A DNA stretch of 64,000 nucleotides. Origin: Hyphomicrobiaceae bacterium. Its GTDB lineage: Bacteria; Pseudomonadota; Alphaproteobacteria; Rhizobiales; Hyphomicrobiaceae. The position numbers and the translations under genes are program-made. This document shows, one piece after another, positions 18,230 through 29,155 of the stretch; position 1 is the first letter of the stretch, and the number at the start of each line of letters is the position of its first letter. The notes under the pieces were generated by a model. That model saw only the letters and a program-made list of their open reading frames with translations, ran no database searches and was not told where the DNA came from. The stretch lies in assembly GCA_025359185.1 (NCBI GenBank), contig JANYHF010000059.1, positions 42,091 to 106,090 of the forward strand. Direction: 5' to 3'.

Positions 18230-19621
18230 CAACCCCATCCGCCGTGTCTCGGCCTCAAAATCCGCCACCATCGCTGACAGCCGTCGCATCAACTCGTCGC
18301 ACTCGGCGCGGGTGATGATCATCGGCGGGCAGACCATGATCCAATCGCCGTTGCGGCCGTGCGCCGTTCGGCGTCCGTAGACCAGAAGACCGTTACGCAG
18401 GCCCGCCAGCTTCAGGAGATCAACTGGCGATACCTCCGGCGGGAACTGCCCCTTGGTGGCCTTATCTGTGACTACCTCCAGCGCCATGACCAGACCCAGA
18501 CCACGAATGTCACCCACCACACTTGAATGGGCCTTCAAGCCTTCGAGCTTTTCGCGCAGATAGGCGCCCATCTTTTTGGTGTTTCGCAGGATATCCAGCC
18601 GCTCGTATTCGTCCAGCACGGCCAGGGCTGTGGCGCAAGAAATCGGATTTGCTGTGTACGTATGGATGAAGGCGAAACCGGCGCTTGCTGCCAGCGTGTC
18701 GGCCATTCGCGCGGGGATCAGCGTGGCGCCCAGCGGCGTGTAGCCGGAGCCGAGGCCCTTGGCCATGACGACCAAATCGGGCAGCGCATCCGGCCAATTG
18801 TGCGCGGCAAGGAACGTGCCCGTGCGACCGGTGCCACACAACACTTCGTCGAAAACCAGCGCGATGCCCGCCTTGGTACAGATCTCGCGGATCTGGCGGA
18901 AATACTCTGGCGGCGGAACATTGCAGCCGGTGGCAAGGCCACCCACCGGTTCGATGAAGAAGGCGAGGATGGTATCCGCACCCTCCTTGCGGATCATCTG
19001 CTCCAACGCCTCGACGCAATGGCGCGCATACGTCGTTGCTGTGTGGTTGGCGGGCAGCCGGTAGCTAACAGGCGAGGGCACCTTCAAGGCCGCAAGTGCC
19101 ATGCCGTCCAGATAGGGGGCAATGTCGTCATCGCCGGACATCGCCAGCGTCAGCATCGTTGCGCCGTGATAGGACGGATTGCAGGTGATGATCTTGCGCC
19201 GCTGCGGCTCGCCCATGACGACGGCATACTGACGCAGAAATTTCACGGCGCATTCAATGGCCTCGCTGCCGCCCGAGGAGAGGCAGACGCGCTCGAAACC
19301 CGGTCCCGCCAGTGCCGCGATTCGCGCTGTCAAATCGATGTTCGGCTGGCTACGGGCGTGGCTGCAATAGGCGAAATCGACGGTTTTGGCCTGCCGCGCC
19401 ATGGCGTCGGCGACCACCTCGCTGCCATGACCAATGTTGCTGACGACCGGCCCGGACGACAAATCGATATAGTCGCGGCCGTCCTCGTCCCACATCGTGA
19501 TGCCCTTGGCGCGCACGATCAGCGGCCGGGGAACTGCGCCATTCCAGGGATAAAAAACATCCTGCCCGCCGCCTTGGGCGGGGTGGATGGCTTTGCGAGG
19601 CAATCCAGTCATGGCGCGCAT
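18206..19621 (-). CDS. class III aminotransferase
   Basis: A 471-residue PLP transaminase, the second of this class in the window. It has SSGGSEAIECAVKFL (phosphate loop), FDEVLCGTGRTG (cofactor aspartate) and VVMAKGLGSGYTPLGA with the PLP lysine. This group is annotated as aspartate aminotransferase family, often omega-amino acid or diamine specific; the substrate is not readable. The start at 19621 gives MRAMTGLPRK; an internal M4 is possible. The C-terminal residues are encoded by a dispersed hairpin repeat. Confidence 0.88.
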   Translation of the reverse strand: MRAMTGLPRKAIHPAQGGGQDVFYPWNGAVPRPLIVRAKGITMWDEDGRDYIDLSSGPVVSNIGHGSEVVADAMARQAKTVDFAYCSHARSQPNIDLTARIAALAGPGFERVCLSSGGSEAIECAVKFLRQYAVVMGEPQRRKIITCNPSYHGATMLTLAMSGDDDIAPYLDGMALAALKVPSPVSYRLPANHTATTYARHCVEALEQMIRKEGADTILAFFIEPVGGLATGCNVPPPEYFRQIREICTKAGIALVFDEVLCGTGRTGTFLAAHNWPDALPDLVVMAKGLGSGYTPLGATLIPARMADTLAASAGFAFIHTYTANPISCATALAVLDEYERLDILRNTKKMGAYLREKLEGLKAHSSVVGDIRGLGLVMALEVVTDKATKGQFPPEVSPVDLLKLAGLRNGLLVYGRRTAHGRNGDWIMVCPPMIITRAECDELMRRLSAMVADFEAETRRMGLVSGTAGA

Positions 19622-19675
19622 CTCCTACGATCCGGTAAGACAATGCCGTGCCGCGCGCCCGTGACGCAACCCCCC

Positions 19676-19945
19676 TCAATGCATGATCAGTTGGCCGTCC
19701 TTATAACGGAACTCGCGCGGGCAGATCAGGCCCTTGTGGGCGACGCGCACGCCCTGCAACGGCCCTTCCAGCTTGTGCACCCAAAAATCGAGAAACGATT
19801 TCAGCTTCGGGTAGAGTGGGTGCAGGTCGTAGTCCTGCCAGACATAGGTCTGCAGCAAGGAGCGATGGTCCGGCAGCCGGTAGAGAATTTCGGCCGTCGT
19901 CAAACTGAAGCCAGCGAACTGCTTTTCAAAGTCGCGATCCCGCAT
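19676..19945 (-). CDS. Usg family protein
   Basis: An 89-residue cytoplasmic protein matching Usg, first noted upstream of trp genes in Caulobacter. Matching segments include LTTAEILYRLPDH, LLQTYVWQDYDL, PLQGVRVAH and the final FRYKDGQLIMH. Function unknown. The start at 19945 has GGAGCG upstream; the frame extends to 19978 but that part is not conserved. No trp genes are near. It lies upstream of, and in the same direction as, the class III aminotransferase gene, with a 54-base gap. Confidence 0.85.
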   Translation of the reverse strand: MRDRDFEKQFAGFSLTTAEILYRLPDHRSLLQTYVWQDYDLHPLYPKLKSFLDFWVHKLEGPLQGVRVAHKGLICPREFRYKDGQLIMH

Positions 19946-19978
19946 CGTCACGCTCCGCTCAGGTTTCCCGCAAAGCAA

Positions 19979-20268
19979 CCGATGACGGAAGGATACTCTG
20001 ATTCGGATGAATATTGCCTAAATGAGACAATGAAATCAGTCGATTGGCACTCACAGCTCGGGACGGCTGCCTGCGTGCACTGCGGTAGAATGGCCGCATC
20101 GGCTTAAACAGAGGCCTGCAAAACCAATGACATCCCTTGACCTTTCAGCTCGTATGCAGCCAAACGGACACACTCTGATGCCGTCCTGCAGTGTGCGGTA
20201 GGAAAGGTCTTGGAGCCGTTTTCCCAAGAGTCTAGAGTGCTTTGGGGATCGATCGTGAGAGGCTTTTG
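19979..20268. other. divergent intergenic region usg / capA-like gene
   Basis: About 290 bases lie between the divergent starts of usg and the CapA-like gene. No gene or clear repeat is visible. Both promoters should be here. Confidence 0.4.
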
Positions 20269-22038
20269 ATGCGCGTCCGGACAGTGGCACTGGCGGCGGC
20301 ACTGATGGTGTTGGCACAACCGGCCGATGCGCGCCGCCAGCCGCGCAAGGAAGATCCGGCGTCTTCCACCGCTGCTATCGCCCAAGGCAAGACGATAGCA
20401 TTCGCCCAAGCCTGTGCACCGGGCGAACGAATCACCATCGCGGCCACGGGCGATTTGCTGTTTCACCGGCCGCTGGAGCAGGAGGCTCTGACGCCGTCGG
20501 GCAACTATCGCGATTTCTGGAAGCCCGTCACCAGTATCATCGCCAATGCCGACCTCGCTTACGCCAATTTCGAGGGTGCTGCCGCCGACGGCGTCACCAA
20601 TGGCCTTGATATCGTCAAGGATCCGGGCCGGGAGTGGAATAACCGTGTCTACACGGCGCAACCGATGGTGCTGAGCTACAACTACCATCCGTCGCTGATC
20701 GACGACCTTATCAACACCGGCTTCGATGTGGTTTCGACGGCCAACAACCACGCACTTGACCGTGGCGCCATCGGCATCGACCGGACGGTTGCCAATTTTG
20801 AAAAGCGCGGGCTGGCGTTCTCCGGCACGCGCGTGAGCGATGCGGCCGAGCATCCCTTCAGCGTCGTGACCACGGTGAAAGGGCACAACGTGGCCTGGCT
20901 AGCGTGCACGTTCGATACCAACGGTTTTCCTGACCGGCACGATCAAGTGCTGCATTGCTTCTCGCAACGCGATGCAGTGCTGGCGGAGATCAAGCGCCTG
21001 GCGTCCGACCCGCAGATTGACGCTGTGATGTTCACGCCCCATTGGGGTATCGAAGGCTCGCCAACGCCCGAAAAGCGGCAGCGCGATCTTGCCCAGGCCG
21101 CTGTCGAGGCAGGTGCCACAGCTGTTGTCGGCACACATCCGCACGTGCAGGGGCCATGGGAAAAGCTCAGCGCCACAGATGGCCGCGAAGGACTGGTGAT
21201 CTATTCGACCGGCAACTTTATTTCCAACCAGCGTCATCCCGAGCAGCGCATGGGCGAGATCGCGCTGATCGAGCTGACGCAGGAGCCAGGCGCAAAGAAA
21301 ATGCGTGTGACCGCAGCGGGCTTCATACAGACTTATGTCGATATCACGGCCGTCCACCGGGTCACGGAAGCGCCGCGATCCATGGCGTCGCGGCCGATGC
21401 CGGCGGGCAACCGGGTGTTCGGTGCCGAATTGCCAAAACTTCCGCGAACCTGCGATGCAGGGCAAAGCGTAACCGAAAGTTGGGGTGCCGCGCCGCCGGT
21501 GACCGTGGCGCTACTACCGCTGCCCCCGCCCAAACCAGTTGAGCCAAAGTCAGGCGCGGTGATCCGCGAACTGGCGGTTGTGACCGTGACTGCTGCGGCG
21601 ATGCCTGCGGCCAAACTGGTGCTCGCGGCTGTGCAACCCGTTGTCCGATCAACTCAGCCTTCGGCAGTCAGCGCCTTGGCGAGCCTGAAAGCACCGCAGG
21701 TCAACGCTAAGCTGGCCGGGATCGCAGCGCTGCCAACGGACGGCTGGGCACTAACCTCCAAAGCTGCGGGCAAGACCGACGCGGTCGCAACGAATTTGGC
21801 CGTGCCCGCTAAGGCCCGCCCTGCCAAGACCTACTATGTTGACGTCAAGCTGGCGGGTGTAGCGGGTCTGCCAACGGACGGCTGGGTGCTTGCGAAGCAG
21901 ACAATCGCGGGCGCTGGCTCGAAGCCCGAGAAAGCGACAAAGACCGTTAGCCTCGCTACGACATCCACAGCACCGGCAAGAAAAAGGCGTACGCCTACTG
22001 TGGAGGCGGCTAAGGGCGCGTCGTTTACGTCACGGTAA
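20269..22038 (+). CDS. CapA family protein with duplicated C-terminal LPTDGW motif
   Basis: A 589-residue exported protein. After a signal peptide (about residues 1-22, ending PADA), residues about 55-370 form the CapA/PGA_cap metallophosphatase-like domain: ATGDLLFHRP, YANFEG, ANNHALDRG, PHWG and GTHPHVQGP carry the expected metal-ligand residues. CapA is linked to poly-gamma-glutamate capsule, but no capB/capC is nearby and many relatives have other roles. The C-terminal 200 residues are Ala/Pro/Lys-rich and contain two copies of a segment KLAG[IV]A.LPTDGW (starting at about residues 478 and 524). GAGAGG precedes the ATG at 20269. Confidence 0.85.
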   Translation: MRVRTVALAAALMVLAQPADARRQPRKEDPASSTAAIAQGKTIAFAQACAPGERITIAATGDLLFHRPLEQEALTPSGNYRDFWKPVTSIIANADLAYANFEGAAADGVTNGLDIVKDPGREWNNRVYTAQPMVLSYNYHPSLIDDLINTGFDVVSTANNHALDRGAIGIDRTVANFEKRGLAFSGTRVSDAAEHPFSVVTTVKGHNVAWLACTFDTNGFPDRHDQVLHCFSQRDAVLAEIKRLASDPQIDAVMFTPHWGIEGSPTPEKRQRDLAQAAVEAGATAVVGTHPHVQGPWEKLSATDGREGLVIYSTGNFISNQRHPEQRMGEIALIELTQEPGAKKMRVTAAGFIQTYVDITAVHRVTEAPRSMASRPMPAGNRVFGAELPKLPRTCDAGQSVTESWGAAPPVTVALLPLPPPKPVEPKSGAVIRELAVVTVTAAAMPAAKLVLAAVQPVVRSTQPSAVSALASLKAPQVNAKLAGIAALPTDGWALTSKAAGKTDAVATNLAVPAKARPAKTYYVDVKLAGVAGLPTDGWVLAKQTIAGAGSKPEKATKTVSLATTSTAPARKRRTPTVEAAKGASFTSR

Positions 22039-22054
22039 GTGCGGCGTGGCGGGT

Positions 22055-24169
22055 CTACCGCCCCTCGCGCCACCAGGCGAGCGTCATCAGGCCGATCAAC
22101 AGGGCCAGCGCCCAGAGACCGGCGGCGAGCGGTATCGAGCTGATGCCCGTCACCAGATGAGCGTTGCGGTCTTTGAGGCCGAGCCAATCGGATCCATGCA
22201 GCACATGTGCCGCATTCAGCAGTGTAACGCGTGGGATCTGCTGCAACGAGGGTGCATCGCCAGGCCGGGCCGCGCTCCAGAATGACCCGCCGCCGGTCGC
22301 ATCCAACAATCCCGCGAGCTTTGCCGGGCTCGCCGTAAGTTCCGACATCTCGCGTGCGTTGAGTGTGCCCGACAGTGCCACCGCCGACAGTTCGCCCGAT
22401 GCAACCTTGTAAAATCCTTGCTCACTGGCATCGACCGTTGCGCGCCAGATGCCGGGTTCACTTGCCGCTGCGGCCGTCAGATCGACCGTGGTCTTGGCCC
22501 CGGACGGCGCGGTCAGCACGGCGGGCGGCACCTTATCACCCATGGAACGCCGCTCGATCGTTATCTTGCCCGCATCGGCATGGGCGGAAAGGTGCTCCTC
22601 TTCGAGATCGGGCTCTTTCATCAGCCAGTGGGCGAGCCGCCGCAGCAGTGGCTCATACGGGCCGCCACCCTCGAATCCGCGCGCCCACAGCCAGGATTGA
22701 TCGGACAACATCAGCGCGACGCGCCCCTTGCCTCTCCGGTCCAGCACCAGCAAGGGCTTATCTCCCGCCCCGCTCATGATCGTCGAACCCGACGTGTTCG
22801 TCACATCTACCGTGCGGAACCAACGGCCCCAGGTGGGATCGCCGCCCGCAATGGGGCCCGCACCGGGCAACCCCGCCGTCACAGGATGTTTCCGGCCGAG
22901 CGGTGTCAGCTTAGGCTTGAACGGCTGCTCAGACACTTGCCCGGTCGGTTCAGCGGGCAGGACCGTTGCCAGCGGCGTGTAGAACAAGGACGCCTGCGTC
23001 GCATAATCCTCGCCCGCCGCCACCAGCACAGCGCCGCCCTTGCCTTCTACATAGCGCGCAATGTTATCGATGTAGATCGCTGGCAGAATGCCATGGCTGG
23101 CATAGCGGTCGAAAATGATGAGATCGAAGCCGTCGATCTTCTCCGAAAACAGTTCGCGCGTCGGGAAGGTGATCAGCGACAGTTCGTTGATCGGCGTGCC
23201 ATCCTGCTTCTGCGGCGGGCGCAGAATTGTGAAATGGATGAGATCGACAGAGGCGTCCGATTTCAACAGGTTGCGCCAGGTGCGCTCGCCCGGATGTGGC
23301 TCACCCGACACCAGCAACACCTTCAGGTTCTGCCGCACGCCCTCGGCCGGGAGCACCGCGCGGTTGTTGGCTTCGCTGAGTTCGCCCGGCACCGGAGCCA
23401 GTTCCACTTCAACGATGTTGGTACCGGCATGGGGGAACGACATGGGTATCCGCACCGTGTCGTTGACGGGCGCCGTCAGGTCGAGATCCGGCTGGCCTTC
23501 GCGCTTGATCTTCAGATGGGCGAGCGAATTGACGCCGCTGTTTGACCCAGTCGTACGTACCGTGATCTCGGCCGTCGCCTCGCTGCCAACGAGGCCATAG
23601 CGCGGCGCTTTCAGCACTTCGATGCGGCGGTCGAATTCGCCTTCGGCGCCGGTGAGGACTGTGTGGACGGGCGCATCGAAGCCGAGGGCGCTAGCGGATT
23701 TCGGCACGTCCTCCACCTGCCCATCCGTCAGCATGATGACGCCCGCCAGCCGGTCGGACGGAATATCGGTCAGTCCACGCTGGAGATCGCCAAAGAGCTG
23801 GGTGCCATGGTCGCCGCCATCAGCGTTGCGGCCGGCGTCGATGTGCCGGACTTCGAGATTGCGGATGTGAGAAAGTTGCGCGTCCAACGCTTTCAGCGCT
23901 ACGTCCGCCCGCTCCGGACGCTGCGCGATACCCATGCTGGCGCTGCGGTCGGTGACGACGAGTACGATGTTGCTGAGCGGCTGCCGCTGCTCCTGCCGGA
24001 TTGTCGGGTTGGCGAGCGCGCCGAGCACGGCGGCGATGCTGAGCACCCGCAACGCCAGTCCCCGGCTCCGCCGCCATGCGAGCAATCCCGCCAGCAGCAG
24101 CGCAACGGCAGCGCCAACCGCCAGCAGCGGCCAGGGTATGAGGGGGGCCCATTCAACAGAAAAAGTCAT
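22055..24169 (-). CDS. membrane protein with vWA-like N-terminal part (MoxR/DUF58 cluster)
   Basis: About 704 residues. Two membrane segments near the N-terminus (about 10-60) are followed by VVTDRSASM, a MIDAS-type DxSxS as in von Willebrand A domains, an immunoglobulin-like middle, and a C-terminal alpha/beta part resembling glutamine-amidotransferase-like folds (VLLVSGEPHPGERTW, FDLIIFDRY), ending with a third membrane segment and WWREGR. It is the last of four genes running MoxR, DUF58, BatA/DUF4159 and this one. The start at 24169 is chosen because earlier codons overlap a dispersed repeat. Function unknown. Confidence 0.8.
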   Translation of the reverse strand: MTFSVEWAPLIPWPLLAVGAAVALLLAGLLAWRRSRGLALRVLSIAAVLGALANPTIRQEQRQPLSNIVLVVTDRSASMGIAQRPERADVALKALDAQLSHIRNLEVRHIDAGRNADGGDHGTQLFGDLQRGLTDIPSDRLAGVIMLTDGQVEDVPKSASALGFDAPVHTVLTGAEGEFDRRIEVLKAPRYGLVGSEATAEITVRTTGSNSGVNSLAHLKIKREGQPDLDLTAPVNDTVRIPMSFPHAGTNIVEVELAPVPGELSEANNRAVLPAEGVRQNLKVLLVSGEPHPGERTWRNLLKSDASVDLIHFTILRPPQKQDGTPINELSLITFPTRELFSEKIDGFDLIIFDRYASHGILPAIYIDNIARYVEGKGGAVLVAAGEDYATQASLFYTPLATVLPAEPTGQVSEQPFKPKLTPLGRKHPVTAGLPGAGPIAGGDPTWGRWFRTVDVTNTSGSTIMSGAGDKPLLVLDRRGKGRVALMLSDQSWLWARGFEGGGPYEPLLRRLAHWLMKEPDLEEEHLSAHADAGKITIERRSMGDKVPPAVLTAPSGAKTTVDLTAAAASEPGIWRATVDASEQGFYKVASGELSAVALSGTLNAREMSELTASPAKLAGLLDATGGGSFWSAARPGDAPSLQQIPRVTLLNAAHVLHGSDWLGLKDRNAHLVTGISSIPLAAGLWALALLIGLMTLAWWREGR

Positions 24170-24207
24170 GCCTGGGCTCGCATCGGTTGATCGCTCAGAG
24201 CAAAGAG

Positions 24208-24331
24208 TACCCCCCACCCTGTCCCTCCCCGGCAAGGGGGGAGGGGGGGCTTGAACTGACAGTTTCTGTCTATCGGCCTTTGCGTCCCCTGCCCTTTGAG
24301 GGGGGAGGGATAGGGCGGGGGTGGGGCGGGA
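24208..24331. repeat. G/C-tract palindromic element, copy 1
   Basis: Outer arms CCCACCCTGTCCCTCCCC and GGGAGGGATAGGGCGGGGGTGGGG flank two inner small hairpins and a central CTATCG at 24270-24275. It fills most of the gap between two genes of one operon. Copies at 31.3, 35.5 and 48.3 kb share the arms and the CTATCG/CGATAG centre. Confidence 0.8.
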
Positions 24332-24347
24332 CAGCGGTTAAGCATCG

Positions 24348-27170
24348 CTACTGCCCCAGCCGTTCGAGGATGCTAGGCACGTGCACCTGGTCGGCTTTGT
24401 AGTTGCCGGTGAGGGCATACATGACGATGTTGACACCAACGCGATTGGCGAACTCGCGTTGGTCTTCGCCGCCGGGGACCACAGCATAGAGGCCCTGGCC
24501 ATTGGCGTCGGTGGCCCAGGCGCCAGCAAGATCGTTGCCAGTGACGATGACCGAGCTGACACCGTCCGATTGCCGCGCTTCATCGTTGGCACCTTCGTCG
24601 GCCGTAAGACTGGTGGTGCCGCCTGCTTCCACCCACATCGATCCGCCGTCGTAGCGGCCCGGAAAACTCTTGAGCAGATAGAAGGACTTGGTCAGCACAT
24701 GCGTCGCGGGCACCGGCTCTAGGCGTGGAATATCCAGCCGCGAGGCCAGACGCTGGAAGGCGGTGTTGCCTGCCACGCCATCGACATTCGGCACCCGGTC
24801 GCCTTCTTCCTGCGTGTCGAACACAATCAACCCGCCGCCCTTCATATAGGCGTCGACACGGCCGCGCGTGGCATCGTTGAGTTCGGTTGCTGCCTTGGTC
24901 ACGGGCCAGTAGAGCACCGGGAAAAAGGTTAGATCGTCTTTGTCTACATCAACGCCGATGGGCTCGCCGGGCTCAACCGCCGTGCGCTGCTGCAGGACAA
25001 GGCTGAGGCCCGCGAGACCCTGACGGCTAGTATCGTCGGTGCGCGCATCGCCCGTCAGCACATAGGCGAGCCGCGTGGCCTGCGATGCCTTCAAGCCAAA
25101 AGCGTCGGCCGTCGCAGCGCGAGAGTCGTGTGCAGGCATTGCAAAGCTCAGGATCGCTGCAATCAGCAGCGCCACACTCGTGGCCTTGGCCGCTGGGCGC
25201 GATGACCACCCGCCCCATTGCAGCGCAAACACCGCCAGCATGTCAGCCAGCAGCAATGTCAAAGCCGCCGCCAGCGCCCAGGATTTCAGCGGATGCGCTA
25301 GGACGCCTTGGTAGGCTGCCTGGACAACGCCGGCAGGCAGGCCGGTGAGCGGAGTCAACACGGTGTTAGCACCCACTACATTCAGCGCCCGCGTCGCTCC
25401 CTCGCGGCCGTAAAGTCCCGGCGGATGCGCTGTATCAGGACGGATCTTGGCAGGCGCGTCAGTTGCCAGCGGTTCAACAGTTGGCGGCGGAGGACCTAAG
25501 ACGCCGAATCCGTCGAGCGTTGCCAATGGCTGCAACGAGCTGGTTTCCGACGGCGCGCCAGATGTTTGATTGCCGCGCTCTAGCTCGGCAAGCCCCGTAA
25601 ATCGCGTGATGCGCCGTAGCATATCGACGAACAGGCCGGACAGCGGCAGGTTCGACCAATCGGAATTGGCGGTGACATGGAAGAGGATCACCCAGCCTGT
25701 CCCCCGTTTCTGCGCGGTGACAAGCGGCGTTCCATCGGCTAGCCGCGCCCAGATGCGGGTGCGATCGCTGAGCAAAGCGGGATCGGCCAAGACTTGGCGA
25801 GACACGCGGACATCATCAGGAACCTTGAGGCCCGAGAACGGGCTATCGGCTTCGAATGCGCCGAGCGGCTGCGGTGTGCTCCAGGACAGCGCGCCGCCCA
25901 AAGAACGCCCGCCAATCCGCAAGTCCACCGGTAGCAGGTCGTCGGAGGCTTCTTCCAGCCGTGGGCCGGCAAAGCGCACCAGCACGCCGCCGCGAGCAAC
26001 GAACTTGTCCAGCGCCTCCTTGGCCGGCCCTGCGATCTTGCCCACATCAGCAAGAACCAGAACGGACACATTGGCCGCCGTCAGTTTGCCGATCGCCGCC
26101 GCGCTGTCGTTGTCGTCGGCATTGACCAGTTCGGCGAAAGGTTTGAGCGCCCGCTCAACATAAAACAGATGCCCGAGCAGCGGCTGCGTGCTTTCGCGCG
26201 ACGCGCCCGTGACAAGCCCGATCCGGTTCCAGCGCGAGCCTGTGTCGAGCAATTGCACCGCGCCCGCCGAACGTTCGCCTTGGATGGTCAGCCGTGCAAT
26301 CTGATTGCGCAGTTCCAATGGTATTTCGATCCGCTGCGTGTCGCTGCCCGAGTCTGCTGGCATCGTTAGTTTCGCCGCACTGAGCGGCTGGTTCGCCGCA
26401 GATTGCGATTCGATAATCACATCGCGCGACGCACCGCCGGTCCGCAAAACGTGAAACTCTAAGGCTCCACCAGCCCCGAGCTGGCTCGACAAGGCGAGCG
26501 CTTGCGTGTCCTCCGTGGGCTGAATGACCGTCACCGCTCCGGCATCGCCAGCGAGCGCCTTGAGCTTGCCCGCAAATTCCAGCCCATCGTCGCCGGCAAT
26601 GCCATCCGACAGCCAAAAGATGTTTGGTGATGTCAAACCCTTCAGCGCCAGTTCGACCGGCGCGACTGTCTGGAGCCGTACTGGCGAAAACGGCTCTGGC
26701 TTCAGTGCTGCCAGCGAATCGCGTGCTTCGCGTGCCGACTGAGGCTGCAATTGTGTCCCGCGCATATCCCGGGCCGTGGCGGCAATCAGGACGGGCAAAC
26801 TGGCGCGTTCGGCTTCGTCAATCAGCCGCCCCGCTTGCTCCGTGCGCTGATCCCAATGCGCCGCCGCTGCCCAGTCATTGTCGATAACCAGCACCAGCGG
26901 CCCGCGCGCTGTCACAGTCGCCTTTTGTTGATCGAGTACCGGCTCGGCAAAGGCGCAGATCGCGAGGCCAGCCGCCAGCATACGGATCAACGTCAGCCAC
27001 CAGGGCGTATGGTTGGGCGTCTGCTCCTTGGCTTCGAGGCCGTGCAAGATGCGGGTTGCCGGGAACGACACGCGCTGCGGCTGCGGCGGCATGGCGCGCA
27101 GCAGCCACCAGATGGCGGGGAGCGCGGCGAGCGCCAGGAGCAGCCAAGGATTGAGGAAGCCTAAAGTCAC
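24348..27170 (-). CDS. BatA-like / DUF4159 membrane protein
   Basis: About 940 residues. The N-terminus LGFLNPWLLLALAALPAIWWLL is the BatA start with two membrane helices (about 1-80); a vWA-like region follows (LVLVIDNDWAAA; typical metal residues are not all present). The C-terminal 200 residues are a DUF4159 domain (RLAYVLTGDARTD, FFPVLYWPVT, GGGLIVFDTQEEGD), preceded by two more membrane helices. The start is a GTG at 27170 that overlaps the stop of the DUF58 gene as GTGA. Such proteins occur with MoxR ATPases; the process is unknown. Confidence 0.85.
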   Translation of the reverse strand: MTLGFLNPWLLLALAALPAIWWLLRAMPPQPQRVSFPATRILHGLEAKEQTPNHTPWWLTLIRMLAAGLAICAFAEPVLDQQKATVTARGPLVLVIDNDWAAAAHWDQRTEQAGRLIDEAERASLPVLIAATARDMRGTQLQPQSAREARDSLAALKPEPFSPVRLQTVAPVELALKGLTSPNIFWLSDGIAGDDGLEFAGKLKALAGDAGAVTVIQPTEDTQALALSSQLGAGGALEFHVLRTGGASRDVIIESQSAANQPLSAAKLTMPADSGSDTQRIEIPLELRNQIARLTIQGERSAGAVQLLDTGSRWNRIGLVTGASRESTQPLLGHLFYVERALKPFAELVNADDNDSAAAIGKLTAANVSVLVLADVGKIAGPAKEALDKFVARGGVLVRFAGPRLEEASDDLLPVDLRIGGRSLGGALSWSTPQPLGAFEADSPFSGLKVPDDVRVSRQVLADPALLSDRTRIWARLADGTPLVTAQKRGTGWVILFHVTANSDWSNLPLSGLFVDMLRRITRFTGLAELERGNQTSGAPSETSSLQPLATLDGFGVLGPPPPTVEPLATDAPAKIRPDTAHPPGLYGREGATRALNVVGANTVLTPLTGLPAGVVQAAYQGVLAHPLKSWALAAALTLLLADMLAVFALQWGGWSSRPAAKATSVALLIAAILSFAMPAHDSRAATADAFGLKASQATRLAYVLTGDARTDDTSRQGLAGLSLVLQQRTAVEPGEPIGVDVDKDDLTFFPVLYWPVTKAATELNDATRGRVDAYMKGGGLIVFDTQEEGDRVPNVDGVAGNTAFQRLASRLDIPRLEPVPATHVLTKSFYLLKSFPGRYDGGSMWVEAGGTTSLTADEGANDEARQSDGVSSVIVTGNDLAGAWATDANGQGLYAVVPGGEDQREFANRVGVNIVMYALTGNYKADQVHVPSILERLGQ

Positions 27171-28114
27171 CGCGCCGCCTCCGCTGCCATGGTCCGCGTA
27201 GCCGCCTCGGCTTGGGCATCGCCCGATAGCCGCGCGTGCAGCGTCATGAGCGCTTCGCCGCCGGGCCGGTCCGTATGGTGCAACAGCCGTGTCCATTGCA
27301 GCTTGCGCAAAACACTATCGAGTGCCGCGCGGTGTTCGGCGAGTTTCCCCCGGTAGCGCTCGCGCAACTGCTCGGCCCGTGCTGCCAGCCAGTGGCGGCC
27401 TCCTTCGGGGTCGCGGAATTCGACGCGGCCGGAATAGGCGAGCGTCTCTTCGGCCGGGTCCAGCACTTGCACCAGATGCCCGCGCACGCCTTGCCCGGCC
27501 AAGTGCCGCAAGGCTGGTTCAATCGTTTCGATAGGATCGAGAAAATCGCCGAACAGCACGCAATCGGCCTGGCGCGACAGCGTTGCGGCCGCGAGCGTGT
27601 GGGCCCTGCTGCCATTGGCACTGGCGTCCGTGATTAGCGCCTCCGCCATCTTTTCGGTCGTATCGCGCCGAGCGGTTGGCGGCATCAGGCCGACAAGGCC
27701 AACGCGCTCGCCGCCCTGCACCAGCAGCTCGGCAGCCGCGAACATCAACACCAGTGCCCGATCGCGTTTTGTCACCGTAGCCAAATGCGACGCAAAATCC
27801 ATCGAGGGCGAGAGATCCACCCACAGCCAGACGGTGTGTGCCGCTTCCCATTCGCGTTGACGCACAAACAGCCGGTTGGAATTGGCCGAACGCCGCCAAT
27901 CGATCAGATTGCGGGTGTCGCTGGTCTCGTATTGGCGGAACTGCCAGAAACTATCGCCCGGCCCGGCCCGCCGCCGCCCATGCACGCCGAACGCGACCGT
28001 CTGTGCAATGCGCTTGGCCTCCAGGCGCAACGCTGGCAAGCGTGCCGCCAAGGCCTGCGCATCAGCAGTCAGCCCGCGCAGCCGTCCGGCATCTTCGTTT
28101 TGCAGCGATGCCAC
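27167..28114 (-). CDS. DUF58 domain-containing protein
   Basis: A 315-residue cytoplasmic protein with the DUF58 signature: GRRRAGPGDSFWQFRQY then DTRNLIDWRRSA, and a degenerate vWA-type segment WLWVDLSPSMDFA. DUF58 proteins are predicted to be chaperoned by, or act on targets with, MoxR ATPases. The start is a GTG at 28114, 6 bases after the MoxR stop, and the end overlaps the next gene, so translation is probably coupled. Confidence 0.9.
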   Translation of the reverse strand: MASLQNEDAGRLRGLTADAQALAARLPALRLEAKRIAQTVAFGVHGRRRAGPGDSFWQFRQYETSDTRNLIDWRRSANSNRLFVRQREWEAAHTVWLWVDLSPSMDFASHLATVTKRDRALVLMFAAAELLVQGGERVGLVGLMPPTARRDTTEKMAEALITDASANGSRAHTLAAATLSRQADCVLFGDFLDPIETIEPALRHLAGQGVRGHLVQVLDPAEETLAYSGRVEFRDPEGGRHWLAARAEQLRERYRGKLAEHRAALDSVLRKLQWTRLLHHTDRPGGEALMTLHARLSGDAQAEAATRTMAAEAAR

Positions 28115-28120
28115 GCCGGA

Positions 28121-29119
<999 letters not shown>

Positions 29120-29155
29120 GGGATCGAATATAGAGGAGTTGATTGGGACGGCACC

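Noticed and set aside
18527..20107. 526-codon plus-strand frame across the second aminotransferase and usg
   Set aside because: Antisense shadow; the minus-strand genes have clear catalytic motifs while this frame has none.
22418..23545. 375-codon plus-strand frame opposite the vWA membrane protein
   Set aside because: Arg/Gln/His-rich shadow with no motif.
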